This document shows positions 47,581 to 58,012 of a stretch of DNA of 64,000 nucleotides, in pieces. The position numbers and the translations under genes were made by a program. The stretch is from Xylogone sp. PMI_703. Its lineage: Eukaryota; Ascomycota; Leotiomycetes. The notes below the pieces were generated by a model. The model saw only the letters and a list, made by a program, of their open reading frames with translations. It was not told the origin of the DNA and searched no databases. Location of the stretch: NCBI GenBank assembly GCA_021399445.1, contig JAJTUQ010000006.1, positions 1,302,001 through 1,366,000 on the forward strand. Reading direction: 5' to 3'. Position 1 is the first letter of the stretch, and each line of letters starts with the position of its first letter.

Positions 47581-48073
47581 GCCGAGAAAAATAGCGCTGG
47601 AACACTGAAATAGATACGCAACGAAAAGAAAAAGAATTCACAGGAAGGATCAATAAAATTTCGCCAAGCCTTGAGAAAAGGGGACTAAGAACTCTGGCTC
47701 GCAACAAAACTCCAGAAATTCACTGAGAAAGGTACACTATGCCGAGATATATAGAATGAGACTAAAAATCCTGAGAGGCAACGAAAGAATCGAATACTAT
47801 TTCTACGGACACACGCCGAGACGTACAGAACGAGACTAGAAGTCCTGAAATGCAACAAAAGAATTGAATATTATCTTCATGGGTATGTGCCGAGAAGTAT
47901 AAAAAGTGTCTAAAAATCCTGAGAGGCAACAAAAGAATGGGTTATTGAATATATGCCGAGAAGTATAAAACGAGACTAAGAATCCTGAGAGACAACGAAA
48001 GGGTTGGATACTATCTCCGTGGATATATGCCGAGATATATAGAATGAAACTAAAAGCCCTGAGAGGCAACGAA
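47581..48073 (-). repeat. Family A repeat array, left (seven 45-nt units)
   Basis: Seven units, each exactly 45 nt, at 47581, 47663, 47741, 47815, 47889, 47955 and 48029. On the forward strand each starts GCCGAG (GCCAAG in the second) and ends near GCAACRAA. Read on the reverse strand they match the TTCGTTGC...CTCGGC layout of the 58 kb array. Spacing is 66-82 nt, and the last five form a near 74-nt tandem whose intervening sequence is also partly conserved. The short open frame on the reverse strand (47836-48069) arises from this tandem and is not a gene. Confidence 0.85.
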
Positions 48074-48800
48074 TGAATTGAATATTATGTTCATGCATAG
48101 AATCACTACTATTAGTGAATGAAAACCAGTATGACCCCTATTCAGATAATATTTCAAGCTGACTGAGATTCACTGAGTGCTAGATATACACAGAGCTTCA
48201 CATCTTACAATATTGACTCAGCATGGTGATAGATATGTGAATATGTACCTCCCTTTCCATTTGTGGCTAGCTATTTCCAATTCACTGTAGATAGCTTTGT
48301 TCATAAAAGCGCTGAAAATAAACCTTCCATGCTCTCTTCCTCTTTCATAATATTCCACATCTAGACAACGTAGAATTCAACCTCATGAATGAGTTGTGTG
48401 GATGAAAGCCTACTGAAGGAATATTATTCCACCACAACAGGGCATTGGATTGGAGTTCGTGGGTCCAAAAGGACCGTAGGAACACCGACTGTTACCCTCA
48501 AAATACCCCCCACATGATGCGTCTGAGTGGCTGGAATTTGCTCCGGATCTACGTCAAGTAAGTCTTTAACTATTTCTTCGGATGGAATAGATGTTAATAC
48601 CCTTGTTAGATCGTTACAGTCCAGCCTGTAATCATATTCCCTAACCTCAAAAATATCTGCATCTGGATGCTCGAAGAAATCATTCGAAAAGGATCTTCCG
48701 GGCTTAAACGAGTACCAAGACCCAAGAAAAACTCAACGACAGACTTATAGATAGTCTCAGCAAGAGAGAGCCCATTCAAAGGTCCTATGGTTTTGTATAT

Positions 48801-49117
48801 GCCGAGACAGTAGCACCTAATTTCGAGATCCAGGTGGGAGACGGAATTTAACAACGTCAAGATGCATGACCTAGAGGGATGGCCGCTCATGCGGAATAAT
48901 ATCAACAAATGGCCAGCAATCCCCAAAGATCGGAAAGCCGGGGCCCTGTTGGCAGAAAAGTGCATTGGCTTCCTGGAGCAGAGCACGGTGCTTATGAACG
49001 CCGAGAGTTATGCCATCAGGCTAAAAGTTCTGAGAGACAACAAATATTCAAAATCGTACTGGGAGTATATGCTGAGAGAAATTGCGCTAGTTTTCAGGAT
49101 CCAGATGGGGAACGGAA
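48801..49117 (-). repeat. Degenerate family A units
   Basis: Three diverged copies: 48801-48847 (GCCGAGACAG start), 49000-49044 (GCCGAGAGTTATGCC start, GAGAGACAACAAA end) and 49071-49117 (GCTGAGAGAA start). Same orientation as the array at 47.6 kb. Confidence 0.6.
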
Positions 49118-49523
49118 CTTTGTGTCTCCTCCTTCAGCAATCACAGTGCGTTGGGATCAGTCTGAGCAATGGATTGCATGGTATGTTTGATACTCAGGGG
49201 TTCGCCTTAGACCCTCTTTTAGATACTATCCAGGGAGATCCTACAACGAGAGAAATCATCACTTAATTAGCATGCTTTCGACCATGCATGGCATGGCTCT
49301 GGGAGCCACAAATGGATACATATGCTGCTTATTCGGAGCAAGAACAAGCAGAAGAATCAGATGGCCTTTATGAAGGGTTTTATGGCAGAGCACTACTTGC
49401 CATCGCGGGTACGGAGAATCGAGACTTGCTCTTTCCATATTGAATATCGGATAGATCAGTATTGGGCTTATATAAGGTCCCTTCTACTCAGAGAGATTGT
49501 ACTCTCTCTTCAATGCCGCAACG

Positions 49524-49664
49524 ATGACCGCACTAACTGATTCACTTTCTGCCTGGGCCCAAGTGGTCCTCGCCATCGTTACAACTATAACCTTACTACT
49601 AGGCATTACTATTGTGATAGCCTCCATTCTGGTTTTCTACTTCCATAGGTCTGCTGGTGGCTAG
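49524..49664 (+). CDS. 46-residue single-span membrane peptide (possible)
   Basis: A short ATG-to-stop frame beginning MTALTDSLSAWAQVVLAIV with one uninterrupted hydrophobic stretch of about 28 residues. It ends in a short polar/basic tail (YFHRSAGG). It lies in a decayed, transposon-like stretch before the retropepsin-like relic. It may be a genuine micropeptide, the N-terminal anchor of a now broken larger gene, or chance. Confidence 0.25.
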   Translation: MTALTDSLSAWAQVVLAIVTTITLLLGITIVIASILVFYFHRSAGG

Positions 49665-50404
49665 GCTTTGGAAGAGCCAGGCTCGTCCTGCCTCTTACTA
49701 CCTAAATAAAAACTCCTACAAAGGGTTCAAAAAGCCTTTTGAGGACTTGACTTAAGACCAACAGAACTAGGTATGGATTATTTCCTACTTAAAAGACTTC
49801 CTAAACTATGTATATTATACTTACTAAGGATAAAAACCATCTAGGTATATGGAGATACCGCAGGACCGCAGGACGCCTATTACACTACTACTAAAAAGCA
49901 GTATCTGCAATGACCAGAATCACCCTGGTCGGGGTCTCTCTCTATCGAATTGTTAGTGCTAGCAACCGTCTGGACCAAGTGATGGAGGAGATATCGACTT
50001 ATTCGGGGACTCACTAGGCGCCTAGGTGCTAACGATTCGTAGAATCCTCAGCTCCTAACCGGTTGTGGTGCCTCAACATATATCGAAGTGTTTAGGTAGG
50101 TTCACAAGCCCCTTGATTAGTGGGCGATCCGCGAGCTGATCGTGGCCCGTTAGCTGTCTGGTGCACCGCAACTTAGGTAACAGCGGGGTGCAGTGTGGCA
50201 GGTGCATCGGTCTAGCACCGGCACGAAGCCTATCCTCTCCAGAGATCCGCAAAAGGGGCATCGTTCCCATTTATCGAGGATAAAATGGGCCACGAGGTAT
50301 TTCTAGACTCCCAAAGGTATATATCCCATTTATTATTATGATCTTTTTATTTCTGTTTTATTGTCACATTATTAGAGGCTCAAAGTATACTGACTGGCAA
50401 CCAG
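49665..50404. other. Decayed, transposon-like sequence
   Basis: No intact frame. The sequence has many CTA/TAA-rich runs and frequent stops, as in mutated repeats. No terminal repeats could be defined by eye. Confidence 0.35.
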
Positions 50405-50911
50405 ATGACCATCAGAGTAAGCCTACCAGATAGCCTCTGCTACCTGTGTACGTCTATGATAAATGATACGGGCTCGACTGCATTTACTCTCTTTAAGGAT
50501 GAACTACCAAAGTTGAATTTTAACCGCACTGTGCACAAGCGTACCAGCCTCTCAGTCTTCACTGCAAATGGAACTATAATCAGGAAATCTCTTCTTGTCG
50601 AGGTACAAGTTATTGATAAGTAGTTAGTCGAGGCCGTCGAAGGCTTAATAGATGCTCATAACTGCACTGTGGACCTAAAAGAATGTAGTTACAAGTCGGC
50701 CTGGTCTGCAGCCATAACCAGGGGGCTGCTAGGGGCGGCGATGGAATGCACTGTAGCTGATGAATTAGGTGCAGTTGCTGGAAGTATTGTTGAGAGTAGA
50801 GTCACGGTGGAAAAGCTTGAAGCACTTTGTAGTTATACATTCAATTGGAGTAGGAATGGGAAGTTTGGTATGGGACACCGTGAACTAAGACCTTGGCGGG
50901 GAAAATTTTTG
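50405..50911 (+). pseudogene. Retropepsin-like domain relic, interrupted
   Basis: The frame from 50405 reads MTIRVSLPDSLCYLCTSMIN, then DTGSTAFTLF, an aspartic-protease-like DTGS motif in a beta-strand context. FTANGTIIRKSLLVEVQVID follows. A TAG at 50621-50623 stops it, and the same frame then continues (LVEAVEGLIDAHNCTVDLKE) to 50911. This resembles retropepsin-like orphan proteins found near fungal transposons. The TAG could come from a C-to-T change in CAG, consistent with repeat-induced point mutation, though that is inference. A chance frame is possible. Confidence 0.4.
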
Positions 50912-51458
50912 TAAGATTCAAGGCTGTCAAAATTAGATTTGAACTTTTGAAGACATTTGTGAGACCAGCTGAGATTTAAGTACATGTATGAATTCTCCTC
51001 TGAATGACGTACAGACTTTCTGTTGAGGCTTGAGAATCCGATAAAGCTTCTTCTTCTTAACACTAGCATTCGCATCTGCGGGTATAATCTTCACACAACG
51101 AATATCTCTGTGCCGCATCTCGGTCTGATGCTGTTACAGGTATCTATGACATGCCTCATCACTATCGGATTTGGCAATACTCTAAAATGATGAACTGGAG
51201 GTAGAAACCGAAGGCAGTATATCATATACCAGCCGAGGCAGGAGTGCCGTGAGTTCATCAGAACAATCCGACCCACCATGACTCTAAGATATAGGTACTG
51301 GTGGTGGATCGTTTAATGATATGCCGCCGCCTTCAAGCACACCACCTGAGAGGCGTTATGAAAAACGAGGATCAAGTGACTCATTTGCTTCCCCATTGGA
51401 TCTCAGGTATTGAAAGGACAACCAAACAAAGCAAGGGCCTTCACATGAAAGAGTGCAC
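50912..51458. other. Intergenic, no gene seen
   Basis: AT-rich, with no coding signal on either strand and no clear family A unit. Confidence 0.4.
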
Positions 51459-51853
51459 GCCGAGAGATATAGCGCAGGATTTTGAAGACGAAGACTCGCA
51501 ACGAAATAAATCCAAGTATCTCCATGCTGTTCCCATCCAGCACACCGCCGAGAACCATATTGCATGGAGCTAAATTCTCTGAGAGACAACGGAAATAGAA
51601 GAAATTCTTCCACCTACCAGACAAATCACGCCGAGAGATATAGCGCTGAGATGGAGAGCGAAGATACGCAACGACTATTCCGGCATGCAGATTTGTCGCC
51701 GTTGATAGCTCATGCTGAGAGTAGTAGCGCTGGGATTTCACATCCAGACTCGCAACGAAAACTACGTTGTATCATGTGTCGCAAACAATTAAGACCCTAC
51801 TACTGCGCCGAGAGGTATAGTGAAGATCTCGAAAGCGAAGAGACGCAACGGAA
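51459..51853 (-). repeat. Family A repeat array, middle (five units)
   Basis: Units at 51459-51505, 51547-51594, 51630-51674, 51714-51759 and 51807-51853, spaced 83-93 nt. Each begins GCCGAGAG or a close variant, followed by ATAGCGCT or ATAGTGAAG-like bases, and ends in CGCAACGRA. A half unit (GCCGAGAATTTAT) follows at 51893. Orientation matches the 47.6 kb array and is opposite to the 58 kb array. Intervening sequences differ from one another. Confidence 0.8.
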
Positions 51854-52055
51854 TATGCGAGGCAGGATGTTGTAGGTACTTAGTCACATGGCGCCGAGAA
51901 TTTATCTGGTTACGATGATCCGGGGATGTCACAGTTAGCTTTCCCAATCCTACCTGCACGTAGTCTAGAATGCAATCAAAGAATCTTTGTATAAGAAGCA
52001 CTCGAACCCTGCAGGTCCAATACGACTAGTGTGATATAGTTTAATGGCATTTATT

Positions 52056-52826
52056 CTAATCATCTTCCTCCTCCTCCTCCTCCTCCTCCTCCTCCTCATC
52101 GTCACTATTATAACGTTCCTCAGCTCGAACATCCTGCAATATGTGATCAAACGCCATAGCAAGATCCGTGTCAATATCCGGGCTCTCCTCTGGACAACCT
52201 TCTGCAGCAGTAAAAGTTGACTCGTAAAACACCTCTGGTAAATAGTGATCTGAAACTCGCCTTGCGAGGGCTAATAACATTGATTTTTCTCGGGTAAGGT
52301 CCCAGAGTAGCCCAGAGATAGCTTTTGATTGAATGCGGTCTAACCATTTCGTATTACCAAGTTTCTGCTGCTGTAAAAGGGTAATAACGTATCGTAGATA
52401 GAGATAACGCCGGGCGGGTCTGTTAGGGGTCGGGAATTTTAACTCCTTTCCGTCAATGTTCTAAAAAGATTCTTAGTTAATATTATTACGCAGTAAACAA
52501 TTATTTTAGAAAAAGTAAGCATACTTTCCATCTTGTTCCCGGATGAATCATATGAGAAGCCTTCGACTCATCTACTAACACACATCGCCAGACTGTTTCT
52601 TTTCCCTCCTTGGGCTTATCTGGAACAAGCACGATCCAACCTTCATCCAAGCCACCTTCAATAACACTTCTCAGCGTAATTCCTTTGCACTTGAATTAGA
52701 ATATACTCAAGCAGAGTTAAGTAGAAATAGACCTACCATTACGAGGCTCAGAGAGCACAGATTCGCGCACACCGAATAAATACGCAAGTTCGTCCGATTC
52801 GAGAGATTTTATTAGGAGCCGGTTGC
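52056..52826 (-). pseudogene. Fungal HNH-nuclease-family protein, C-terminal fragment
   Basis: Three reverse-strand exons can be joined in frame: 52826-52737, 52682-52525 and 52460-52056. They read GITLRSVIEGGLDEGWIVLV, then WKNIDGKELKFPTPNRPARR, then YLYLRYVITLLQQQ and MLLALARRVSDHYLPEVFYE. This order matches the region after the HNH motif in a common Pezizomycotina family. The tail is a polyglutamate tract (about ten Glu) encoded by a (TCC)n microsatellite at 52068-52098. No HNH catalytic segment or start codon is seen upstream, where the sequence turns very AT-rich, so the gene looks 5'-truncated. Family assignment is from recall of the conserved block and should be tested. Confidence 0.5.
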
Positions 52827-53562
52827 CTATGGGTTTACTTAACAAGTTAATTCATCTGTACTAGATCAACCCATATTTCGTACTGATCTGTAACATGTTA
52901 AATGAGTCGAGGTGATATTATATTGAATTATTTATTGACGTTTTATTTTTATTCACAAATCTTATTATTATTTGGCCATTTAATTCACTAGCATTCATTA
53001 TTAGTTAGCATCGTTAAGGGGAGAGAGTTGCCTGAGCGCTCAGGCCTTACTGTCAAGATAAGATAAGATCTACCCCAGATTTCCACTTGCCTCATCCGAT
53101 ACCCCGGATTTTAAAGCATCCCTCATTGCTCATTGCTGCAGTCGTTACTGAGTAATTTATCTCCAATTAGAGTATATTGCATAGTAGAAGTTTTAGGATC
53201 GAATGAAAGCACAGCCTACAGAGTCAGCCGTTGCACCTGGAAGATGTCACCTGTCGCAGCTACCCCGCTGCTAGTGGTCGTTTCGTGCATTGGACTCATC
53301 AGTGGTGGGACGCCTGCGCCAGTGCCGTATGACCAAAGTAGCTGCAACATCGGTGGCTACGCAGCAGTAAATCAATAAATAAATAGAAAATTTCCTCTTA
53401 CAGCTTTGTATTTATTCCCCTTTTATGTCGTTATAGAATCCCTCCTATAGTTCTTCCCGCTCCAACACTTCAACCTTCTTTCACAAACGCCTCAAATCTC
53501 ATCTCATCTCATCTCATATCAACTGCATCCTTATTTAAAGCTCTAGAACCCACCATTCCCAA
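52827..53562. other. Intergenic, promoter of the dehydrogenase gene
   Basis: Very AT-rich to about 53000, then mixed sequence. A (CTCAT)n tract lies at about 53498-53519 in the probable 5' leader. The forward open stretch at 53133-53378 has no convincing domain. Confidence 0.45.
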
Positions 53563-54811
53563 ATGTCAACTTTAAACCATCTCCCTCTCCGTCCTTTGGC
53601 ACGCAGACTCCTCCCAATTGTTCCCATTCACACTCGCTACCGCGGTCTAGCAACCCTTCCAATCTTCTCCCTCGAAGGCAAAATCTGCGTTGTAACAGGC
53701 GCCGGGAGAGGCCTGGGCAAAGAATTCCTAACCGCCTTTGCCCTCAGCGGTGCAAACGGTGCTTGCGTAGACATCTCCCTCGAAGCCAGCCGCTCATCTA
53801 TCTCATCCATAACCTCCGAAGTGAAAGCCGCTTCTCAATCTCCTACTCCTTCTTCGCCCTCATCCATACCCAACCTCCTTCCATACGCATGCGATGTCCG
53901 TTCCGAGCAGGCCACGCGCGAGACCTTCGCAGCCATCTTGCGTGACTTTGGCCGCGTGGATGTTCTGGTCACGGCAGCTGGGATCGTAGAGAACGCTCCG
54001 GCTGAGGAGACCTCCGTTGATGAGTTTCAGAAGGTCATGGACGTCAATTTGAAGGGGAGCTTTCTGTGGGCGAAGGAAGTGGGACGGTATTGGCTCAAGG
54101 AGGGGGTGAGAGGGAATCTGATCCTGGTGAGTAGTATGAGTGCGATGATTTGTGTGAGGCCGCAGAAGCAGGTTGCGTATAATGCTGTGAGTGTCTTTTC
54201 TTCATTGCTTCTTGGATTTTATTTTCATTCGTTTATTTATTTTTGACCTTTTGAAAAATTACGAGACCATTTAGTTCACTGGAGGACAAGGGAGATGCTA
54301 TTTTCAAGGCTGAACGGCGTTTGCCCTTGAAGGAGGGCATCTAGAGGTTTATTATCGACAATGAGCCATTATCCTCTCTAACTCTCCCAGTCCAAAGCAG
54401 CGGTCTCTCTAATGGGCAAAACCCTCGCTACGGAATGGGCTCCCAAAGGCATCCGCGTCAACTCCCTCTGCCCTGGATACATGAAGACAGACCTCATCCG
54501 CGAACTGCTTGAGAAGCAAGGTGCTGCCGGGGAGCAGATGGAGAAGGAGTGGGTGAGGGATATCCCAATGGGGAGGATGGCGCATCCGAGTGAGTTGCGG
54601 GGCACGATTGTGTGGATGGCGAGTGATGCCAGTAGTTATTTGAATGGGAGTGATGTTGTGAGTAGTCTTCTTTTTCTATGTTCTCTTATTTTCGGCAGAC
54701 TTGTCTCTTTGGAGAATAGTGGGTTTTGATGGCTATATTTTACTTAGATCAGTATCTGTGCATGCTGACATTTGATCACAGGTCGTTGATGGAGGTTACT
54801 GTTGCTGGTAA
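53563..54811 (+). CDS. Short-chain dehydrogenase/reductase with presequence-like N-terminus
   Basis: NAD(P)-dependent oxidoreductase of the classical SDR family. Exons 53563-54186, 54391-54657 and 54782-54811 give 306 residues; the first intron is 204 bp and the last exon only 30 nt. The dinucleotide motif is VTGAGRGLGKEF (from about residue 44). The NAG-like TAAGIVENAP is visible, and the catalytic YxxxK (Y206, K210) spans the first intron junction as YNA / SKAA. The C-terminus ends VVDGGYCCW, as in mannitol/sorbose-type SDRs. Residues 1-35 are Arg/Leu-rich and free of acids (HLPLRPLARRLLPIVPIHTR), which suggests mitochondrial import. The substrate is unknown. It lies between family A repeat arrays of opposite orientation. 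Confidence 0.9.
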
Positions 54812-55855
54812 AGAGTTTTATTAAACTAATACGATGACCTAATCTTAAACAAGACATTATCTTTCTATTTTCTTCCATGGCTTTAGTTTGTCCATGATAT
54901 CGACATATAGTGTTGTGACTTGTTAGATATATTGCTTGCGTTTTCTACTTCCAGTTCATTGTTTTAGAGTATTGCTAGGCCACTGTTAATGATCAGGCGT
55001 GTCATAGATGGCTGTAACGGCGTTAAACTGGGAGGAGGTACGATTATTCGATTGATAGGATGATATCAATGGCCAAGGGCAAAAAGAGCCCGAAGAGGAA
55101 TGACGTTGTTGTTGCTAGTTCTTCTAAGATTATAATTGAGAACAGAACGAGGAGGAGGAGAATAAGTATTGTTGATGCTGTGAGTGCTGCTAGAATTTTT
55201 GTATTAGCGAGTCATGATAAAGTGGAAGAAAACGGAGGATCATATGGTCAACCTTCCTTTTCCAATAGAAAGCTCTAGGAATTTATGAGTATTTGATGGA
55301 ACTGGGACGTGGATAGTATGAACAGCAAATTGTGGGCTTGGGCCCTGGCAACGTAAAGTCTGTATGAATCCCTGTGAAACCTGGACAGTTGGTCTTCAAA
55401 AGTCCATGAAGACAACCGAGTCCTTATACCCTAAAGAGTCATCCACAGTGCGCAGTTGATCCCTTTTCTGATATTTGAGTTCATGGCGGAGTGGCCGTGG
55501 CTGTGTTCAGCCCAAGCGCAGCGAACGGGTTAAACGCTGGAACGGTAACTGGTGCAGGAGTGGTAGCTCGATTATGCAGTCTTCAGTGGCATGGTAAAAA
55601 GCTGAGCTGCCTAGAAGTGTGTTAGCACAAAGACTGCAACATGTGCTGACACATGTATCCACTCACCATGCTCTCTTGGGGCTGTTGAAAAGTAGAGAAC
55701 TTCCCTGATGCCCACTGACTGATAGTCTACACTCCTCCCCAGTATGATTGACCAATATTACCACCTCCTTAATCCAGTCTAAGACTTCCACAGAGCCAGA
55801 CCCATCATAATCTATGGCTTGTAATTCAACTAAAATACCAGTCCTAATAACGATA
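54812..55855. other. Intergenic, no supported gene
   Basis: About 1 kb. A forward frame at 55060-55278 (72 residues, Lys/Arg-rich start MAKGKKSPKRND) has no partner exons or domain and was not called. Confidence 0.4.
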
Positions 55856-56850
55856 TTAATCCAATAAAGATTGATGTAGTCTCGAGGATACTGTGGTTAA
55901 TTTTCTTCCAAAATAATCCTGTCTGTTTGAGAGATCGACTGTGCTGCTACACATCGGCGACTGCCTGGCAGTCTTTTTATCAACTCTGTTTTGGTACGTC
56001 TGTAGGTCTTGGGCTGTAGATTGCAAAACACCAAGGCTGCCCGTGGTTTCAAGCGTATCCATTTCCGGGATAAAGAACATTGTATGTTTTTGCAGCTTGG
56101 AGTTGCTCTTCGCTAGGCTCTCCAACGTCTGGTTCGATGAAGCCGAGGAAGCCTTTCGGTACAAGGTTGAACTCTCGTTGAGCATAGATTTGTCGGACCT
56201 CGTCGGTCGTTACAAAGGGGTGGGTGTCTGGGGCTGGTAGGCCTGCCTTAAGTCGTTGCACATTTTGTGACCATTTCCTCAGGGGACTAATTCGCCGTAA
56301 CAGGACCTGAAACCTTGAATTACACTTGTAGGTTGATGGTAAAAGGCCATAAGCTCGTCTTGAGGCCCCGCCTTCTTCCTCGGATTCTTTTCGGAAAATC
56401 CTTCTTGATTCATCCGGGACAGCAGAACATAATGTGAAATAATTTGTTGTAACTCAACAGTGGAATTGACAAGTGGATGGATGGCAAAATGGATGACATC
56501 AAACCGGTAGAAGCTTGACGGAATAGCTGAGATGACACGAGCAATCGGAAGTTCAAACAAGGGACATGTAGGACCTTGATTGTAGACCGGAGAAAAGTTG
56601 TCACCATAGCTATAAATTACATTCACCGTAGCTTCAGATTGAATAAAATGGGTTCTTATATTGTCCATGAAGCAGGGGGCAGACGAAGACCAGATACAAG
56701 GAAGAGACTTGCTCCTCGCAGTGAACAGCTAGAAAGGTGTGAATAAAGAATTCAATTAATCTCTCAGTTATCAGAACTCCTTCAAATTCATGGCATCTCC
56801 GTTGAACATCTCTATCTCCACCTTCTCCGCACAATTAGGTCCACATGAAG
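55856..56850 (-). pseudogene. Frameshifted gene of unknown family
   Basis: Two reverse-strand frames lie end to end. One, at 56668-56279, runs from MDNIRTHFIQSEATVNVIY to SCYGELVP and stops. The next, from about 56290 to 56049, reads LRKWSQNVQRLKAGLPAPDT and REFNLVPKGFLGFIEPDVGE. They join if one base is missing from the C-run just before the stop, so this looks like a 1-nt deletion. A third frame (to 55856) may continue the protein. Upstream, EKVEIEMFNGDAMNLKE is possible coding sequence before a weak intron. I do not recognise the family. Confidence 0.4.
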
Positions 56851-57396
56851 ATTACTTTCGTTCTATGTAATACAAACAGCAGAAGCAAGGTCATGGCTTC
56901 CACGCCTTATAGCCAACATCTTGAACTCTACTTAGATACCCAACATACTTCGTGTGGTTTCATGGTAATAGAACTGCAACGTTTATGAAATTGTGGGAAC
57001 TACCATTGCTCTCCACCGTAGGAGAGGATGAAGGCATGCTAAAATTTGCCTCATGGCATTTTGTTGTGGACTTAAATGTTTACCCGTACGTACAATAGAA
57101 GGCATCATTAGCCCTTCGTCAGAAGCTAATTGGTATACTAATGTGTGTTTTACTCATAGATACTGCCGTTCTAGTGCCTTAAGAAGCCGTGCATATCCAT
57201 GGATATTCATCACTACCAGTTTCAGGACAGAAGATTCCATGAGAATCACAATTCGAGATCAGAATCCCAACACAAACAAAGTTCTGCTATGGCAAGAATT
57301 CGCTGAGCAGCTCGCTACTTCGACTCTGACCCGATTGCTCTCGAGTTGGCCTGGTTGGAGTACGATGGGAATGGAGCTAAGGTTGCTAAGCACTGA
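56851..57396. other. Region with weak forward frame
   Basis: A forward frame at 57053-57400 has no recognised domain and partly precedes the MFS-like relic below. It was not called as a gene. Confidence 0.35.
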
Positions 57397-57606
57397 GTGA
57401 AGCATAACGAGAGTGAATACTGGTGTAGTATGATGGATGCTCCGCTACTCGATCCTATGCCAGGCACAGTTCATGTTGTGGACTTACACGGTGACAGCTC
57501 CAACCACACCAAACGGATCTCCGATCATGTTTTTGGCATGCTTTGGTACGGCATAATTGAGAGTGTGATTACCCAAACAGATGTGTGTAACTTCGAATGC
57601 CTTTGA
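57397..57606 (+). pseudogene. Possible relic of an MFS transporter N-terminus
   Basis: The frame contains PMPGTVHVVDLHGDSSNHTK. It resembles the PGTVHLVDL stretch that opens many fungal drug:H+ antiporter-type MFS proteins before their first membrane span. The expected span and the DPLNW motif do not follow; the frame ends after about 45 more residues. It would be a decayed fragment. The resemblance is short, so chance is possible. Confidence 0.3.
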
Positions 57607-58012
57607 ATCTGTATTTCAAGGCCGGCAATTGGACCGCATCTCCTATATATCCAGGGACACTTTAATTCTGCACAAGTCTGAGATGGAGGGACTGCACTAG
57701 CGCACGTTTAAGTAAACCTGAAACATACAGAGCAGCTTTCAGGAAAGTGTGATTTGGACCAGGTATGCATTGCTGGTGTATAGGTTGACGTTGAAGGCTA
57801 TCCTGTCTAGTTCCCCGCCGTTCACTAACTGCTCATGTTCTACCGGACAAAGCCTTAGATTAAAACGAGCAACTATATCATCATCATATCCTCCCAATAT
57901 TCAACTAGTCAGGTCTGGTATATAGAGTGAGACGTTATTAATCCTACAGAGCCCTGGAGAAACACACTATACCCTTATTCTGGCCAGGTCATTTAGTCAA
58001 AAGTATTCATTT
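57607..58012. other. Intergenic, leading into repeat array
   Basis: About 400 bp without coding signal or clear repeat units. Confidence 0.4.

Noticed and set aside
47836..48069. 77-codon reverse frame with internal repeats
   Set aside because: It is the 74-nt family A tandem read as protein.
53133..53378. 81-codon forward frame with a hydrophobic segment
   Set aside because: The internal MSPVAATPLLVVVSCIGLIS resembles a signal peptide, but the mature part would be about 20 residues and no splice partner is visible.
55480..55570. Possible tRNA-like stretch (GGCGGAGTGGCCG)
   Set aside because: No B-box (GGTTCGA) or closing acceptor stem was found downstream.
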